Source of the DNA: Elephas maximus indicus
Lineage: Eukaryota > Chordata > Mammalia > Proboscidea > Elephantidae
Direction of reading: 5' to 3'
Assembly: GCF_024166365.1 (NCBI RefSeq)
Contig: NC_064820.1
Coordinates: 58,815,501 to 58,879,500, forward strand
Length of the DNA stretch: 64,000 nt
Under the pieces are notes generated by a model. It was given only the letters and a program-made list of their open reading frames with translations, did no database searches and had not been told where the DNA came from. Both the position numbers and the translations under genes were made by a program. Of this stretch, positions 47,290 through 60,600 are shown one piece after another. Every line of letters starts with the position of its first letter. Within the stretch, counting starts at the first letter, position 1.

Positions 47290-48500
47290 GAAAGATCTAT
47301 GACTATAATTTAGTCCGTCTTTATTGTTTTAATGTTGTCTTCGTTTACATAATAACATCGCTGCTTCCCCATTTTGATTTTTTTTAATCTTGATTTATTT
47401 TTGTGATTTCCTTATGTGGGTTGACATCTGGTTACTCTATCCTTTGTTCTAGTCTTAGGTTGATATCTGATATTATTGATTTTCTAACCAGAGAACTCCC
47501 TTAGTATTTCTTGTAGTTTTGGCTTGGCTCTTACGAATTCCCTAAACTTCTGTTCAACTGGAAATGTCCTAATTTCGCCTTCATATTTGAGAGACAGTTT
47601 TGTTGGATATATGATTCTTGGGTGGCAATTTTTTTCCTTCAGTGCTTTTTATAAGTCATCCCATGGCCTTCTTGCCTGCATGGTTTCTGCCGAGTAGCCC
47701 GAGCTTATTCTTATTGACTGTCTTTGGAGGTGACTTCATTTATCTCTAGCTGCTCTTAAAATTCTCTCTTTATCCTTGGGTTTGGCAAGTTTGATTATAA
47801 TATGTCTTGGTGACTTTTTTTTAACATCTACCTTATGTGCAGTTCGATGAGCATCTTAGATAGATATTTCTCATTTTTCATGATATCAGGGAAGTTTTCT
47901 GCCAAAAAATCTTCAACTATTCTTTTGGTATTTTCTGTTATCCCTCCCTGTTCTGGTACTCCAATCACTTGTAGGTTATTTCTCTTGATACAGTCCCACG
48001 TGATTCTTAGGGTTTCTTCATTTTTAAAAAATTCTTTTATCTGATTTTTCTTCAAATATATTGGTGCCAAGTGTTTTATCTTCAGTCTCACTAATTCCGC
48101 CTTCCACTTCCTCAATTCTGCTCCTCTGACTTCCTATTGAGTTGTTTAATTCTGTAATTTTATTGTTAATCTTCTGAATTTCTGATTGCTGTCTCTCTGT
48201 GGATTCTTGTAGCTTATTAAATTTTTCATTATGTTCTTGAATAACCTTTTTAATTTCTTCAACTTTTTTATTTGTGTGTTCCTTGGCTTGTTCTGCATTT
48301 TGCCTGATCTCATTCCTGAAGTCTTGAAAAGTTCTGTGTATTAATCTTTTGTATCCTGAGTCTAGTAATTCCAGAAAACACCTTCATCTGGAAGATTCCT
48401 TGAATCTTAGTTTTGAGAGCTTGTTGAAGTGATCATGGTCTGCTTCTTTATGTGATTTGATATTGACTGCTGTCTCTGAGCCATCTATAAGTTATTGTAT
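47290..48500 (-). pseudogene. Broken L1 ORF1 of the antisense element
   Basis: The RRM-like part is readable at 47828-48115 with RITWDCIKRNNLQVIGVPEQ and ENFPDIM motifs; upstream bases encode a Q/E/K-rich coiled coil. Boundaries are approximate, and frameshifts break the frame. Confidence 0.7.
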
Positions 48501-49797
48501 TAGTTTGTTTTATGTTTGCTTACTGTATCTTAGACTCTTGCTTTGTTTTGTTTTGATACGTCCAAATAGACTGCTTGAGTGAGCTAGCTTGATTATTCTC
48601 GCCTTTGGGGCTTTAATGTCCTGTCACCAGATGGCTAGACCTGTTACCAGGTATATGAGCCTAGGAGTCCATTCACTTTTCTTTGTATGGATTCAGCTCA
48701 GGTGTCCAGGTAGTTGGTCATCAAGTGTGTGTTACAGGCTGTGTCCTACAGCCTTAGAGGTGCAGGGGTGATTGGTGTAGTACAGGTATCTGGTTGCAGC
48801 AGGGGGTCACGCTCTGAAGAAGGCAGGGAGCTGACAACCATCCCTTAAGTGTCTGTGAGGAAAGTACGTCCCTGTTCCCTAGAGCACACAGGTGGGTGTG
48901 TTTTGCAGCCAGACCATGGGCACTCAGTGCTTTTGGTTGTAAGGACTGGGAGGTACCAGTTATCCTTGGACCCCTGTCACGGGTGGCTAGGTGACATAGG
49001 TGGAGCCACCAGTCCTTAGGCCACAGATGTGGGTAGGTGAGGACCCTGTTTAATAGGCAAAGTGGTGTCAAACATCAAACACCCACCTCTCCACCGCACA
49101 GCTGAAACAGTTGTAGTCTGCCAACAAGGGCCTGTTCTCCTGAAATGGGCCCACACAGGTCCCTGCCGGGGTGAAAGGTATTCAAAGTCCGTGGACTGTT
49201 TGTGGCTAGACCGGAGCCGCTTCCATATTGAGCTCCCCAGCTTAGTGGAGTTGGCAATTATCTTTTCCCCCAATTGTGAATTTATTCCTTCTCCAAGTCT
49301 GGGAGAATGGCTCAGTATGTTCAGCAGGATCTATCTCAGGCCCAGGGAAATTGACAGGCACTGAAGCTGGCTTGGAGGCTGGGGCCATGGTAAAATAAAT
49401 GCAAGTACTTAGCCTTTGCTGAGAGCACTGTTCTTCTCTGGTTCCAGAGGTGTGAGTAGTCTGCGCAGCTTGCTGTCTCTCCCTGAGGAAACCGCGTCTG
49501 GAATGCTACTTCCAGTGCCGCTGTGGTCGCTCCAGGGAATGGTGCCTGAGGGTTCCCAGCGATTCAGGTCTGGCAACTCTTTGCCACTTCTGAACCATCT
49601 CTCCCTCCATCTGCCACCCAGCCTGTTTCCTATCTTTGCCTTTGATGTTCAGGGCTCCCAGCTTGTCATATGTATAATTGTTTCACTTGTTTTTTTGAGT
49701 CTTTGTTGTAATAGGGATCGCCAGAAGTGTCTGACTACTCTGCCATCTTGGCCCTTCCTCCCATTTTATTTTTCTGCTTTCATAAATCTTAAACTGA

Positions 49798-49858
49798 TAC
49801 ATAACCCAGCCCAGTGCTGTCGAGTTGATCCTTACTCATAGCGACACTGTAGGACATA
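49798..49858 (-). mobile_element. AfroSINE 3' fragment, antisense
   Basis: Tail half only ('cccagtgctgtcgagttgatccttactcatagcgac'). Confidence 0.75.
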
Positions 49859-49859
49859 G

Positions 49860-51610
49860 TTTTTGTTAATTAGTGTCTTTGGAATCGATAAATAAAAGGC
49901 ACCAGAAGAAATTGTGTTTTCATCTTTAAAAAGTCCCCTTTAGCTTATTCATTCACTGTCATCATCAGTGGTTCTCATTCTCACAGAAAGGCCGTTCCTT
50001 TTCATGAATTTAGGAATCTAGGTGAAACCTGTCTTGAAATATGGGATTCCTCTTTCATTTGCCAGAAGCTTTGCTTTGATCTAAATTGTGGCCGTAGAGA
50101 CAGCTTGATTTTGTTCCCTATGAGAAATAATCCACTCTTCCAAGTCGTTTCTCCAACCTCAGCCATTTCACTTTGGGCCCTGATATGCACGTTTTTAGTT
50201 TTCATTTTCTCCAGCTTCTTTTTCTCCATTAGTGAATAGGCAGCTCTCCAATGTGGAACTCTCTCTCTCTGCCACTCTGTGGCTTGTTTCTTTCACCCTC
50301 ACAGAGACTTTCAGTTTGAAGTCAGTGGTGTAGGACTTGTGTTTAATTCTTGCCATTATCCTAAAGGGTCCTAAGATTTAGATTTATAAACTGAAAAAAT
50401 ATACACAATATAATCAATAGATTGGCTAGTTCTAGTAAAGAGATTGTAAAATTAAAATGTGAGATGTACAAGAAGGAAGGGTATTTTTATATGAGAGCAT
50501 ATGACTAAGGTGACTTATGATTATTGATCAAAGACGTTGGCATTAACAAGACATAATTAGACTGTGAAATAAGCAGACCTAATTAATATAGCTTAATGGT
50601 TTCACTTAAGATGATCTGTTAAGGTTTTCACATTCAAGTGTTGAGCCAAGGCCATCATGTATCAGTTTTTTGTTTACTCCTCCAATTAAAAGCCAGAGTC
50701 AGAAGACTACTTTTAGACTTATGTCAGTGCAGATTGAACTGAGATTCCTATTGATAGGTACTTGATGCCATTTATGCCAGTGCAGGCTTTGCTTTGTTTA
50801 GGCTTCCAATTGATAGCACATGATTTATGGTTCCTTAGTAGGTTCAAGGCTTTAGTAGGTTCAAGGTTCCAACTGATGACTCAAAAGTGAGGGGAATATA
50901 ATTATCAACTTAAATTAATAGTAACAAATGTACAGTTTCAATTGTTTATTTTCAGATTGCCAGGGTACTACCAAAATCGATTCGTGATTCTTGACCATGG
51001 CTTATACCTTTATTATACAAATATGATCAAAAGTAATATTTTCAGACTATTGAATAAGGGGAGAATGAAGCTGAAATTCACTTCTGGAAATATCATGAGA
51101 TGTGCGTGGTATATGCATGGGCGTACTGTGCCAGAACTTTTTTACACAGTTTCACCAATTCCATGCATTATGTGGGTGTGCACACATTATTTATGTGGAT
51201 GTACTATTTGTAGGAAAAAAAAACGGTACTCTGCTGGTTTCCTTTTAAATGGTGGGATTGGCCATGTACACTTAGGAGTGTCAGAAGGGAGCAGCCCCCG
51301 TGGCATTATGTGTATAACCTTTAGGGTATCAACATTCATTTATGATGGGGTGTTAAGATGTTATTATACTATCAGAGTCATTCTGGGCATTTATTAAGCC
51401 TTACCCAGTCTATGGGGAGCAGAGTCTTTCCTTAAGGGTGAGGTCATTGTCGGTGTCATTTGCTTGGAGAAATGGTGTGCCTGCCAGAAAAGAAACTGGT
51501 GTAAAGGGACAGACCTTGGTGATCTTCAGGAAGGAAATATTTCTTCCTTGTACTTGTCCCTCCAGATATTGAGGAGGTTTGCTCATTGATGGTGGGTGTT
51601 AAAAGTGGTA
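49860..51610. other. Unassigned sequence with an isolated 151-codon frame
   Basis: I recognise no repeat or gene family here. A plus-strand frame at 50942-51397 starts at ATG and runs 151 codons, rich in Tyr, Ile, Cys and Gly, with no motif I know. At this base composition it could be chance. Confidence 0.35.
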
Positions 51611-51616
51611 ACCCAG

Positions 51617-51695
51617 TACCCACCCAATACCATCGAGTCGATTCAGACTCATAGTGACCTTATAAGACAGGGTAGAACTGCCCCATAGAGTTTCC
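51617..51695 (-). mobile_element. AfroSINE fragment, antisense
   Basis: It reads 'acccaataccatcgagtcgattcagactcatagtgacc...gccccatagagtttcc' and then stops. Confidence 0.8.
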
Positions 51696-51979
51696 TTGGA
51701 TTTTGTGATACTCTCAAAATGGAGAAGTATGACACAAAATTGATAGAGCATAAAAGAAAAGATTCATAAACTTGATTAAAAATTTAAAAGATGTATTTAC
51801 TGGGAAAAAATGTATTTCCAGGCAAAACTGGAGAAATACTTGTAACTCAAATCTCAGACACAGGCCTAATTTTTCTTAAAATATATATAAAGACCTCCTA
51901 TAAATCAGTAATGAAAAGAATGACAACTATGTCTGTTTCCTATCAATGGTGTAACAAATTACCACACACTTAATGGCTT

Positions 51980-52407
51980 GCATGTGAAAACTGGACAACG
52001 AATAAGGAAGACCGAAGAAGAATTGATGCCTTCGAATTGTGGTGTTGGCAAAGAATATTGAATATACCATGGACTGCCAAAAGAACGAACAAATCTGTCT
52101 TAGAAGTACAACCAGAATGCTCCTTAGAAGCAAGGATGGCGAGACAGCGTCTTACATACTTTGGACGTGTTGTCAGGATGGATCAGTCCCTGAAGAAGGA
52201 CATCATGCTTGGCAAAGTACAGGGTCAGCGAAAAAGAAGAAGACCCTCAACGAGGTGGATTGACACAGTGGTTGCAACAATGAGCTCAAGCATAACAATG
52301 ATTGTAAGGATGGCTCAGGACCGGGCAGTGTTTCAATCTGTTGTGCATAGGATTGCTGTGAGTCGGAACCTACTTGACAGCACCTAACAACAACAACAAC
52401 AACAACA
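51980..52407 (+). mobile_element. 5'-truncated RTE LINE with 8 bp target-site duplication
   Basis: It holds about 430 bases of RTE 3' end, ending in (AAC)n. AATGGCTT at 51972-51979 recurs at 52408-52415. The host is an old repeat ('gtgtaacaaattaccacacacttaatggct|taaaacaac'). Confidence 0.9.
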
Positions 52408-52504
52408 AATGGCTTAAAACAACAAGAATTTATTATCTTACAGTTCTGAAGATCTGAAGTCCAGCGTGGGTCTCACTGGGCAAAATTCAAGGTGTTGACT
52501 AGTG

Positions 52505-52680
52505 GGGGAGAAGCCTCCTAGCTATGTAAAATAGGCAGTGCAAAATTCCTGAGGCAGGAGCAGGCCTGGCATGTGGAGGAACAGCAGGAGGCCAGCATGG
52601 CTAGAGTAGAAGTGAGAAGAGGTCAGTGAAGTAATGAGGCCAGATCACATGGGACCTGGTTATAGCTAACATTCACTGAG
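52505..52680 (+). repeat. Ancient unassigned interspersed repeat, fragment
   Basis: It reads 'cctgaggcaggagcaggcctggcatgtggagg...gaggccagatcacatgggacctgg', a middle segment of the same family as at 34206, 35585 and 37450. Confidence 0.45.
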
Positions 52681-52689
52681 TTCTTACCC

Positions 52690-52885
52690 TTTGTTAGGTT
52701 TTGCTGTGTATCTATTGTAGTGTCTAGTCATCACCTCCAACTTATGAAATAGGTACAAGTGCCGTCCCATTTTACAGATGAGAAAACAGGCTTGGAAAAG
52801 ATTAAGGAGCTTGCTTAAGGATATACAGCCAGTAAGTGGAACAGCCGGGACTTAAACCCAGATCTCATTCCACCCTGGGAATGAA
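52690..52885. repeat. MIR-type SINE
   Basis: It contains 'cccattttacagatgagaaaacaggcttgg' and 'cagccagtaagtggaacagccgggacttaaaccc'. Confidence 0.85.
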
Positions 52886-53657
52886 GCCCTGTGCTGTTCT
52901 GTATTTATTAAGTGCTAAGGGAGATTCATTGAGCCACTGATTTGAATGGGGAGCAAAGCAGAAGGGACAGAGCCCCAAGAGGAAGTGGGAGCCCACAAGG
53001 TCAGAGCTGGGCCTGCTCTGTAGCTGCCCCTCTCTACCCAGAGTTCTGTATTCTTGTGGTCATCCTTGGAGGCTCGGGGTGTTTCAGCAAGGTAGGCAGA
53101 ATTCCCTTGCCAAAGTATGTGTCAGGAGGTAAAAACTGAACTAGAATTGGGAATGGGGTAAAAAGGAAGCAAGACTTCAAGGCCAAAGGAAGTGTGAAGC
53201 CATTTGTAGTATGATCACCACAGACTGTGTCTAATTTCCATGAAGCAGCCAGCGCTGAGAAGGTGATCACATAAGGAAATGACCCTTTACTTAGCTTCTC
53301 AAAGAGAACACTGGTGCTGAATAGATGGGTGTAAGTTGACTGGAGAGTGCAAGATCTTGTATCTAGCAGCCTTGCTGGGCATAAAGAGAGGGTCTCAGAA
53401 AGCATGCTGGCCTGAGAAGTGGGGGAAACTGGTGCCTTTGTTCGTTAGCAGTGACTAATAGCCTGTTGAAAGTACAGTTTATCTTTCCATCTTCTATCCC
53501 TGGTACAAACATATATCGCACATGAAGTAGCAGATCTAGGACAAACCACTAAGGGAAGCTTTTAAAAAGTTCTGTTACTAGACTGTAGCTGGACACTGTT
53601 TTTTTTTAATCTCTGCCTTTCATCAACTAATATTAAATGAGCACCTAGTACTCACCC
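52886..53657. other. Unassigned intergenic sequence
   Basis: No exon or known repeat was seen. Confidence 0.4.
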
Positions 53658-53822
53658 AGGGCTCCGGCAGTACAGTGGCTAAGAGTCTGGCTGCTAAACA
53701 GTTCAAATTCACCAGCTGCTCCATGGAAATCCTATGGGGCAGTTCTATTCTGTCCTGATTCTCTAAGAATCAGAATCTTGACTTGACAGGAACTGTATTT
53801 TTTTGTTTGTTTGGTTGGTTTT
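53658..53822 (+). mobile_element. AfroSINE, sense
   Basis: Nearly complete; part of the mid-region ('accaaaaggtcggc') is missing. Confidence 0.88.
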
Positions 53823-53849
53823 TAATACATACTTTGGAGAAAAAAAGTT

Positions 53850-54415
53850 TTGAAAAGCAAAGAAGACACTTTGATGACTGAAGGTGTGCTTGACCCAAGC
53901 CATGGTCTTTTCAATTGCCTCATATGCCTGTAATCCACCAGGCGCTCCTTGGAAACTCTATGGGGCAGTTCTACTCCATCCTACAGGGTCGCTATGAGTC
54001 GGAATCGACTTGACGGCAGTGGGTTGCATATCCCTGTGAAAGCTGGACAATGAAAAAGGACAGCAGAAAGAGTGTTGATGCATTTGAATTGTGGTGTTGC
54101 CAAAGAATATTGAATATACCATGGACTGCAAGATGAATGAACAAATCTAGTCTTAGAAGAAATGCAACTCAGAAGATCCTTAGAAGGGAGGATGGTAAGA
54201 CTTTGACTCACTTACGTCAGATACGTCGTCAAGAAAGACCAATCACTAGAAAAGGATGTTATGTTTGGTAAATCACAGGGTCAGCCTCAATGAGATGGAT
54301 TGACACAATAACTACAACAGACTCAAGGCAACGACCATGAACATGGCATAGGACTGGGCAACGTTTTACTCTGTTACACATAAGGTTGAAAACAGTTTGA
54401 GCTGACTTGAGAGCA
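53850..54415 (+). mobile_element. 5'-truncated RTE LINE interrupted by a partial SINE
   Basis: RTE sequence at 53850-53931 and 54030-54415 ('gtgcttgacccaagccatggtc', 'gaattgtggtgttgccaaagaatattgaatataccatgg'). It is diverged and broken. Confidence 0.85.
53932..54029 (+). mobile_element. 5'-truncated AfroSINE inside an RTE copy
   Basis: Only the 3' half is present ('taatccaccaggcgctccttgg' to 'gacggcagtgggtt'). CATATGCCTG before and CATATCCCTG after it look like a target-site duplication. Confidence 0.85.
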
Positions 54416-54419
54416 ACCA

Positions 54420-54560
54420 GAGCCCTGGTTAAGTGGTTAAGAGCTTGGCTCCTAACCAAAATTTCAGCAGTTCAAATCTACCAGCTGCTCCTCAGAAACC
54501 CTATGGGCTCAGTTCTACTCTGAGTCAGAATCAACTGGATGGCAATGGGTTGAAGGCAAC
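54420..54560 (+). mobile_element. AfroSINE, sense
   Basis: It starts 'gagccctggttaagtgg' directly at the RTE tail and ends 'gatggcaatgggttg'. Confidence 0.85.
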
Positions 54561-54574
54561 TAAAAACAACTACA

Positions 54575-54724
54575 TGTCAGGCATTGCTCTAAGATTCTAG
54601 CAATGGATCAGCTATACAAGGCCCCTGCTTGCCAAGAGAAAGGGGGAGGCTGAAAGGTAAAAAATAAATAAACTATAAACAGTATAGACAGCATCAGACA
54701 GTAGTAAGTTCTGTGCAGAGATTT
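54575..54724 (+). repeat. Ancient unassigned interspersed repeat, left of the nested L1s
   Basis: It reads 'tgtcaggcattgctctaagattctagcaatgg...taagttctgtgcagag' and continues at 63208-63290 beyond the nested L1s. Confidence 0.5.
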
Positions 54725-56237
54725 AAAAGTGTAATGGTGTCTGGGGACCGTGGTTTCAGGGGACATCTAGGTCAATTGACATAATAACGTTTTTTAAGAA
54801 AATGTCCTGCATCCCACTTTGGTGAGTAGTGTCTGGGGTCTTAAAACCTTGCAACAGGCCGTCTAAGATACACTGATTGGTTCCAACCCACTTGGACCAA
54901 AGGAGAATGAAGAACACCAAAGACATACGGAAAATATTAGATCAAGAGACAAAACGGAGACTGAGCCAAGATGGCGGAACAGACAGACGCTTCCGGCGAG
55001 CCTTCTTTACAACAAAGACCCGAAAAAACAAGCGAAACAAGTATATTTGTGACAAGCTGGGAGCCTTGAGCTTCAAAGGCAAGCTTAGAAAACGAACCGA
55101 GGGGCAGGGGGAGGAAGAGACCATTCAGTAGTGGAGAGGAGTTACCAGACCTGAATCACAGGAAGCCCTTAGGCACCATTCCCGGAGCTGCAGCGGGGGG
55201 CTACTACTAGTGTTTGGCCGCAGTTTCCTCAGGAAGAAGCAGCCAGCCACAGAGCCTATTCATACCTCTGGAACCTGAGAAGAATGACTCTAGGCAAAAG
55301 CTAAGTAAAAAAAAAAAAAAAAGTACTTGAGTATATTTTACTGCGCTCCCCCACCCCCAAGCTAGCTTCAGTGGCTGAATTCCCTGGGTCTGAGATAGAC
55401 CCTGTTGAGCATCTAGAGCCATCCTCCCAGCCTTGGGGAAGGAAAAAATTTGCAATTGGGGGAAAAGATAATTTGACAGCTCCACTAACTGGGGGAGCTC
55501 AAGACGGAAGTGGCTCCTGTCTAGGCATAAACTGCCCGTGGACTTTGAGCACCTTTCCCTTCTGCATGGACCTGTGTAGGCCTATTTCAGGAGAATAGGC
55601 CCTTGTTGGCAGACTCCAACCATTTCAGCTGTGTGGTGGAGAGGTGGGTGTTTGATGTTTGACATTGCTTTGCCTATTAAACAAGGCCCTCACCTACCCA
55701 CATCAGGGACCTAAGGACTGGTAGCTCCATTCAGGTCGCTCAGCCACCAGCGACAGGGGTCTAAGGATAACTGGTACTTCCCAGTCCTTACAACCAAAAA
55801 CTTTGGGTGCCCATGGTCTGTCTGCAGAACCCACCCACCTGCACGCTCTAGGGAACAGGGACGCGCTTTCCTCAGAGATACTTTGGGGTTGGTTCTCAGC
55901 CCCCTTCCTTGTTCAGAGAGTGACCCACTGCTGTAATCAGATACTGGTACACACACCAATCACCCCTGCCCCTCTAAGACTGTAGGACAGAGCCTGTACC
56001 ACACACTTGATATCACTACCTGGAAACCTGAGCTGAATTCATACCAGAAAACTGAATGGACTCCTAGACTAACATACCTGATAACAGCTCTAGCCATCTG
56101 GTGACAGGACATCAGAGCTCCAAAGGTGAAAATAATCAAGCTAGCCCACTGAAGCAACCCTTTGGGCATATCGGAACAAAACAAAGCAAGAAGCTACGAC
56201 ATAGTAAGCAAGCATAAAATAATACAATAACTTATAG

Positions 56238-57200
56238 ATGGCCTGGCGACAACAGTCAATATCAAGTCACATTAAGAAGAAGAACATGATCACCTCAACA
56301 AGTTCTAAAATCAAAGAATCCAGGGATTTTCTATATGAAAGTGCATCCCTGGAATTACCAGAGCCAGAATACAAAAGATTAATATACAGAACCCTTCAAG
56401 ACATGAGGAAGTTAATGAGGCAATAGGCAGAACAAGCCAAGGAACACACAGATAAAGCAATTCAAGAAACTAGAAAGATTATTCAGGAACATAATGAAAA
56501 ATTTAATAAGCCAGAAAAATCCATAGACAGGCAGCATTCAGAAATTCAGAAGATTAACAATAAAATTACAGAATTAGAAAACTCAATAGAAAGTCAGAGG
56601 AGCAGAATTGAGCAAGTAGAAGCCAGGATTTCTGAACTTGAAGATAAATCACGTGGCACTAATATATTTGAAGAAAAATCAGATAAAGGAACTAAAAAAA
56701 AATGAAGAAACCTTAAGAATCATGTGGGACTCTATCAAGAGAAATAACTTAGGAGTGATTGGAGTACCAGAACAGGGAGGGATAACAGAAAATACCGAGA
56801 GAATTGTTGAAGATTTGTTGGCAAAAAACTTTCCTGATATCGTGGAAGATGAGACGATATCTATCCAAGATGCTCATCGAAATCCATATAAGCTAGATGT
56901 TAAAAGAAAGTCACCAAGACATAATCAAACTTGCCAAAACCAAAGATAAAGAATTTTAAGAGCAGCTAGGGATACACGAAAAGTCACCTACAAAGGAGAG
57001 CCAATAAGAATAAGCTCAGATTACTCAGCAGAAACCATGCAGGCAATAAGGCAATGGGATGACATATTTTAAAAATTGAAGGACAAAATTGCCTGCCAAG
57101 AATCGTATCTCCAGCAAAATTGTCTCTTAAATATGAAAGCGAAATTAGGACATTTCCAGATAAACAGAAGTTTAGGGAATTCATAAAAACCAAGCCAAAA
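56238..57200 (+). pseudogene. Broken L1 ORF1 of the nested full-length element
   Basis: The N-terminus MAWRQQSISSHIKKKNMITS is at 56238-56426, ending at a stop. A coiled coil (KINNKITELENSIESQRSR, about 56550-56610) and an RRM-like part (RIMWDSIKRNNLGVIGVPEQ, about 56717-56776) follow. ORF1 encodes an RNA chaperone that coats L1 RNA. Stops and frameshifts disable it. Confidence 0.8.
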
Positions 57201-57699
57201 CTACAAGAAATACTAACGGGAGTTCTTTGGCTAGAAAATCAATAATATCAGGTATCAACCCAAGACTAGAACACTGGGCATAGCAATCAGAAGTCAACCC
57301 AGACAGGGAAATCAAAAAAAGAAAGTAAGATTATAAAGAAAAAGCTCAAAACAGGGTAAGAGCGATGTTATTATATAAAAGAAGAAAACATTAAAACAAT
57401 AAAGAGGGACTAAAAAATGTAATCATAGATCTTCCGTATGAAGAGGAAGATATGGGGATACAAAGAAATAAAAGTTAGGTTTAAATTTAGAAAAATAGGG
57501 ATAAATAATAAGGTAACCACAAAGGGGACAAACTATCCTGCGCATCAAAATAAAATACAAGAAAAAAATAGAGACTCAGGAGAAACAAAATCAACAACAA
57601 CGAATATCAGGAAAGGACAATATATAAAGATAATCTCAGCACACAAAATTAAGTGGGAAAAAGAAACTGTCAACTACACACAAAAAAAGGCATTAAAAT

Positions 57700-60600
57700 G
57701 ATAGCACTAAATTCATATCTACCCGTAATTACGATGAATGTACATGGACTAAATGTACCAATAAAGAGACAGAGAATGGCAGAATGGATTAAAAAACAAG
57801 ATCCGTCTATATGCTGCCTACAAGAGACACACCTTAGACTTAGAGACACAAACAAACTAAAACTCAAAGGGTGGGGAAAAAAAATATATCCAGCAAACAA
57901 CTATCAAAAAAGATCAGGAGTAGCAATATTAATTTCTGACAAAATAGGCTTTAAAGTTAAAACCATCATAAAGGATAAGGAAGGACACTATATAATGATT
58001 AAAGGGACAATATACCAAGAAGATAAAGCCATATTAAATATTTATGTACCCAATGTCGGCTGCAAGATACATAAAACAAACTCTATCAGCATTGACAAGT
58101 GAGATAGACAGCTCCATAATAATAGTAGGAGACTTCAACACACCACTTTCGGTGAAGGACAGGACATCGAGAAAGAAGCTCATATAAAGACACGGAAGAT
58201 CTAAATGCCACAATCAACCAACTTGACCTCGTAGACATATATAGAACACTCCACCCAACAGCAACCAAGTATACTTTCTTTTCTAATGCACATGGAACAT
58301 TCTCTAGAATAGACTACATATTAGGTCATAAAGCAAGGCTTAGCAGAATCCAAAATATTGAAATATTACAAAGCATCTTCTCTGACCATGAGGCCATAAA
58401 AGTGGAAATCAATAACAGAAAAAGCAAGGAAAAGAAATCAAACACTTGGAAACTGAACAATACGCTGCTCAAAAAAGATTGGGTTACAGAAGACATTAAG
58501 GACAGCATAAACAAATTCATAGAATCCAGTGAGAATGAAAATACTTCCTATCAGAACCTTTGGGACCAGTGAAAGCAGTGCTCAGAGGTCAATTTATATC
58601 AATAAATGAACACATCCAAAAAAGAAGAAAGGACCAAAATCAAAGAATTATCTCTACAACTTGAACAAGTAGAAAAAGAACAACAAAAGAAATCCTCAGG
58701 CACCAGAAGGAACAAATAATAAAAATTAGAGCAGAACTAAATGAAATAGAAAACAGAAAACTATTGAAAGAATTAGCAAGACCAAAAGCTGTTTCTTTGA
58801 AAAAATCAACAAAATTGATAAACCATTGTCTAAACTGACAAAAGGAAAACAGGAGAGGAAGCAAATAACCCAAATAAGAAATGAGATGGGCAATATTACA
58901 ACAGACCCAACTGAACTTAAAAGAATCATATGAGATTACTATGAAAAATTGTACTCTAACAAATTTGAAAACCTAGAAGAAATGGATGAATTCCTAGAAA
59001 CACACTACCTACCTAAACTAACACAAACAGAGGTAGAACAACTAAATAGACCCATAACAAAAGAAGAGATTGAAAAGGTAATTTAAAAATTCCCAACAGA
59101 AAAAAGCCCTGGCCCAGATGGCTTCGCTGCAGAGTTCTACCAAACTTTCAGAGAAGAGTTAACACCACTATTACTAAAGGTATTTCAGAGCATAGAAAAG
59201 GATGGAATACTCCCAAGCTCATTCTATGAAGCCAGCATATCCCTGATACCAAAACCAGGTAAAGACACCACAAAAAAGAAAATTTCAGACCCATATCCCT
59301 CCTGAACTTAGATGCAAAAATCCTCAACAAAATTCTAGCCAACAGAATTCAACAACATATCAAAAAAATAATTCACGATGACCAAGTGGGATTCATACCA
59401 GATATGCAGGGGTGGTTCAACTTTAGAAAAACAATGTAATGCATCACATAAGTAAAACAAAAGAATCACATGATTTTATCAATTGATGCAGAAAAGGCAT
59501 TTGACAAGTTCAACACCCGTTCGTGATAAAAACTCTCAGCAAATAGGAATAGAAGGAAAATACCAAACACAATAAAGAGAATTTATAACAAAGCCAACAG
59601 CCAACATCGTCCTAAACGGAGAAAGCCTGAAAGCATTTCCCTTGAGAATGGGAACCAGACAAGGATGCCCTTTAATCACCACTCTTATTCAACATTGTGA
59701 TGGAGGTCCTAGCCAAAGCAATTAAGCTAGACAAAGAAATAAAGGGCATCCAGATTGGCAAGGAAGAAGTAAAATTATCTCTGTTTGCAGACGACATGAT
59801 CTTATATACAGAAAACCTTAAAGAATCCTCAAAAAAACTACTGAAACTAATAGAAGAGTTCAGCAGTGTATCAGGATATAAGATAAACATACAAAAATCA
59901 GGTGGATTCCTCTACACCAACAAAAACTACATCGAAGAGGAAATCACCAAATCAATACCATTTACAGTAGCCCCCAAGAAGATAAAATACTTAGGAATAA
60001 ATCTTACCAGAGATGTAAAAGACTTATACAAAGAAAACTACAATACACTTCTGCAAGAAACCAAAAGAGGCCTACATAAGTGGAAAAACATACCTTGCTC
60101 CTGGATAGGAAGACTTAACAGGATAAAAGTGTCTATTCTACCAAAAGCAGTCTATACATTTAATGCAATTCCTATCCAAACTCCAACAATCTTCTTTAAT
60201 GAGATGGAAAAGCAAATCACCAACTTCATATGGAAGGGAAAAAGCCCCTGGATAAGTAATGCATTACTGAAAAAGAAGAACAAAGTGGGAGGCCTTTCTT
60301 TACCTGATTTTAGAACCTATCATACTGCCACAGTAGTCAAAACAGCCTGGTATTGGTACAACAGGATTGACTATCTAGACAGAAATCCGTCCACATATGA
60401 GCAGTTGATATTTGACAAAGGCCCCAAAACAGTTAAATGGGGGAAAAGACAGTCTTTTTAACAAATGGTGCTGGCATAACTGGATATCCATCTGCAAAAA
60501 AATGAAACAAGACCCATACCTCACTCCATGCACAAAAACGAGCTCAAAATGATCAAAGACCTAAATATAAAATCTAAAACGATAAAGATAATTGAAGAAA

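Larger units (their letters stand above)
42264..49774 (-). mobile_element. Full-length L1 (7.5 kb), antisense, with 17 bp target-site duplication
   Basis: It reads on the minus strand from a 5' end near 49763 (GGCCAAGATGGCAGAGTAG, similar to other mammalian L1 5' ends). It continues through a long 5' UTR, ORF1, ORF2 and 3' UTR to about 42264. TGCTTTCATAAATCTTA at 42247-42263 is repeated exactly at 49775-49791. Both ORFs are broken. Confidence 0.95.
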
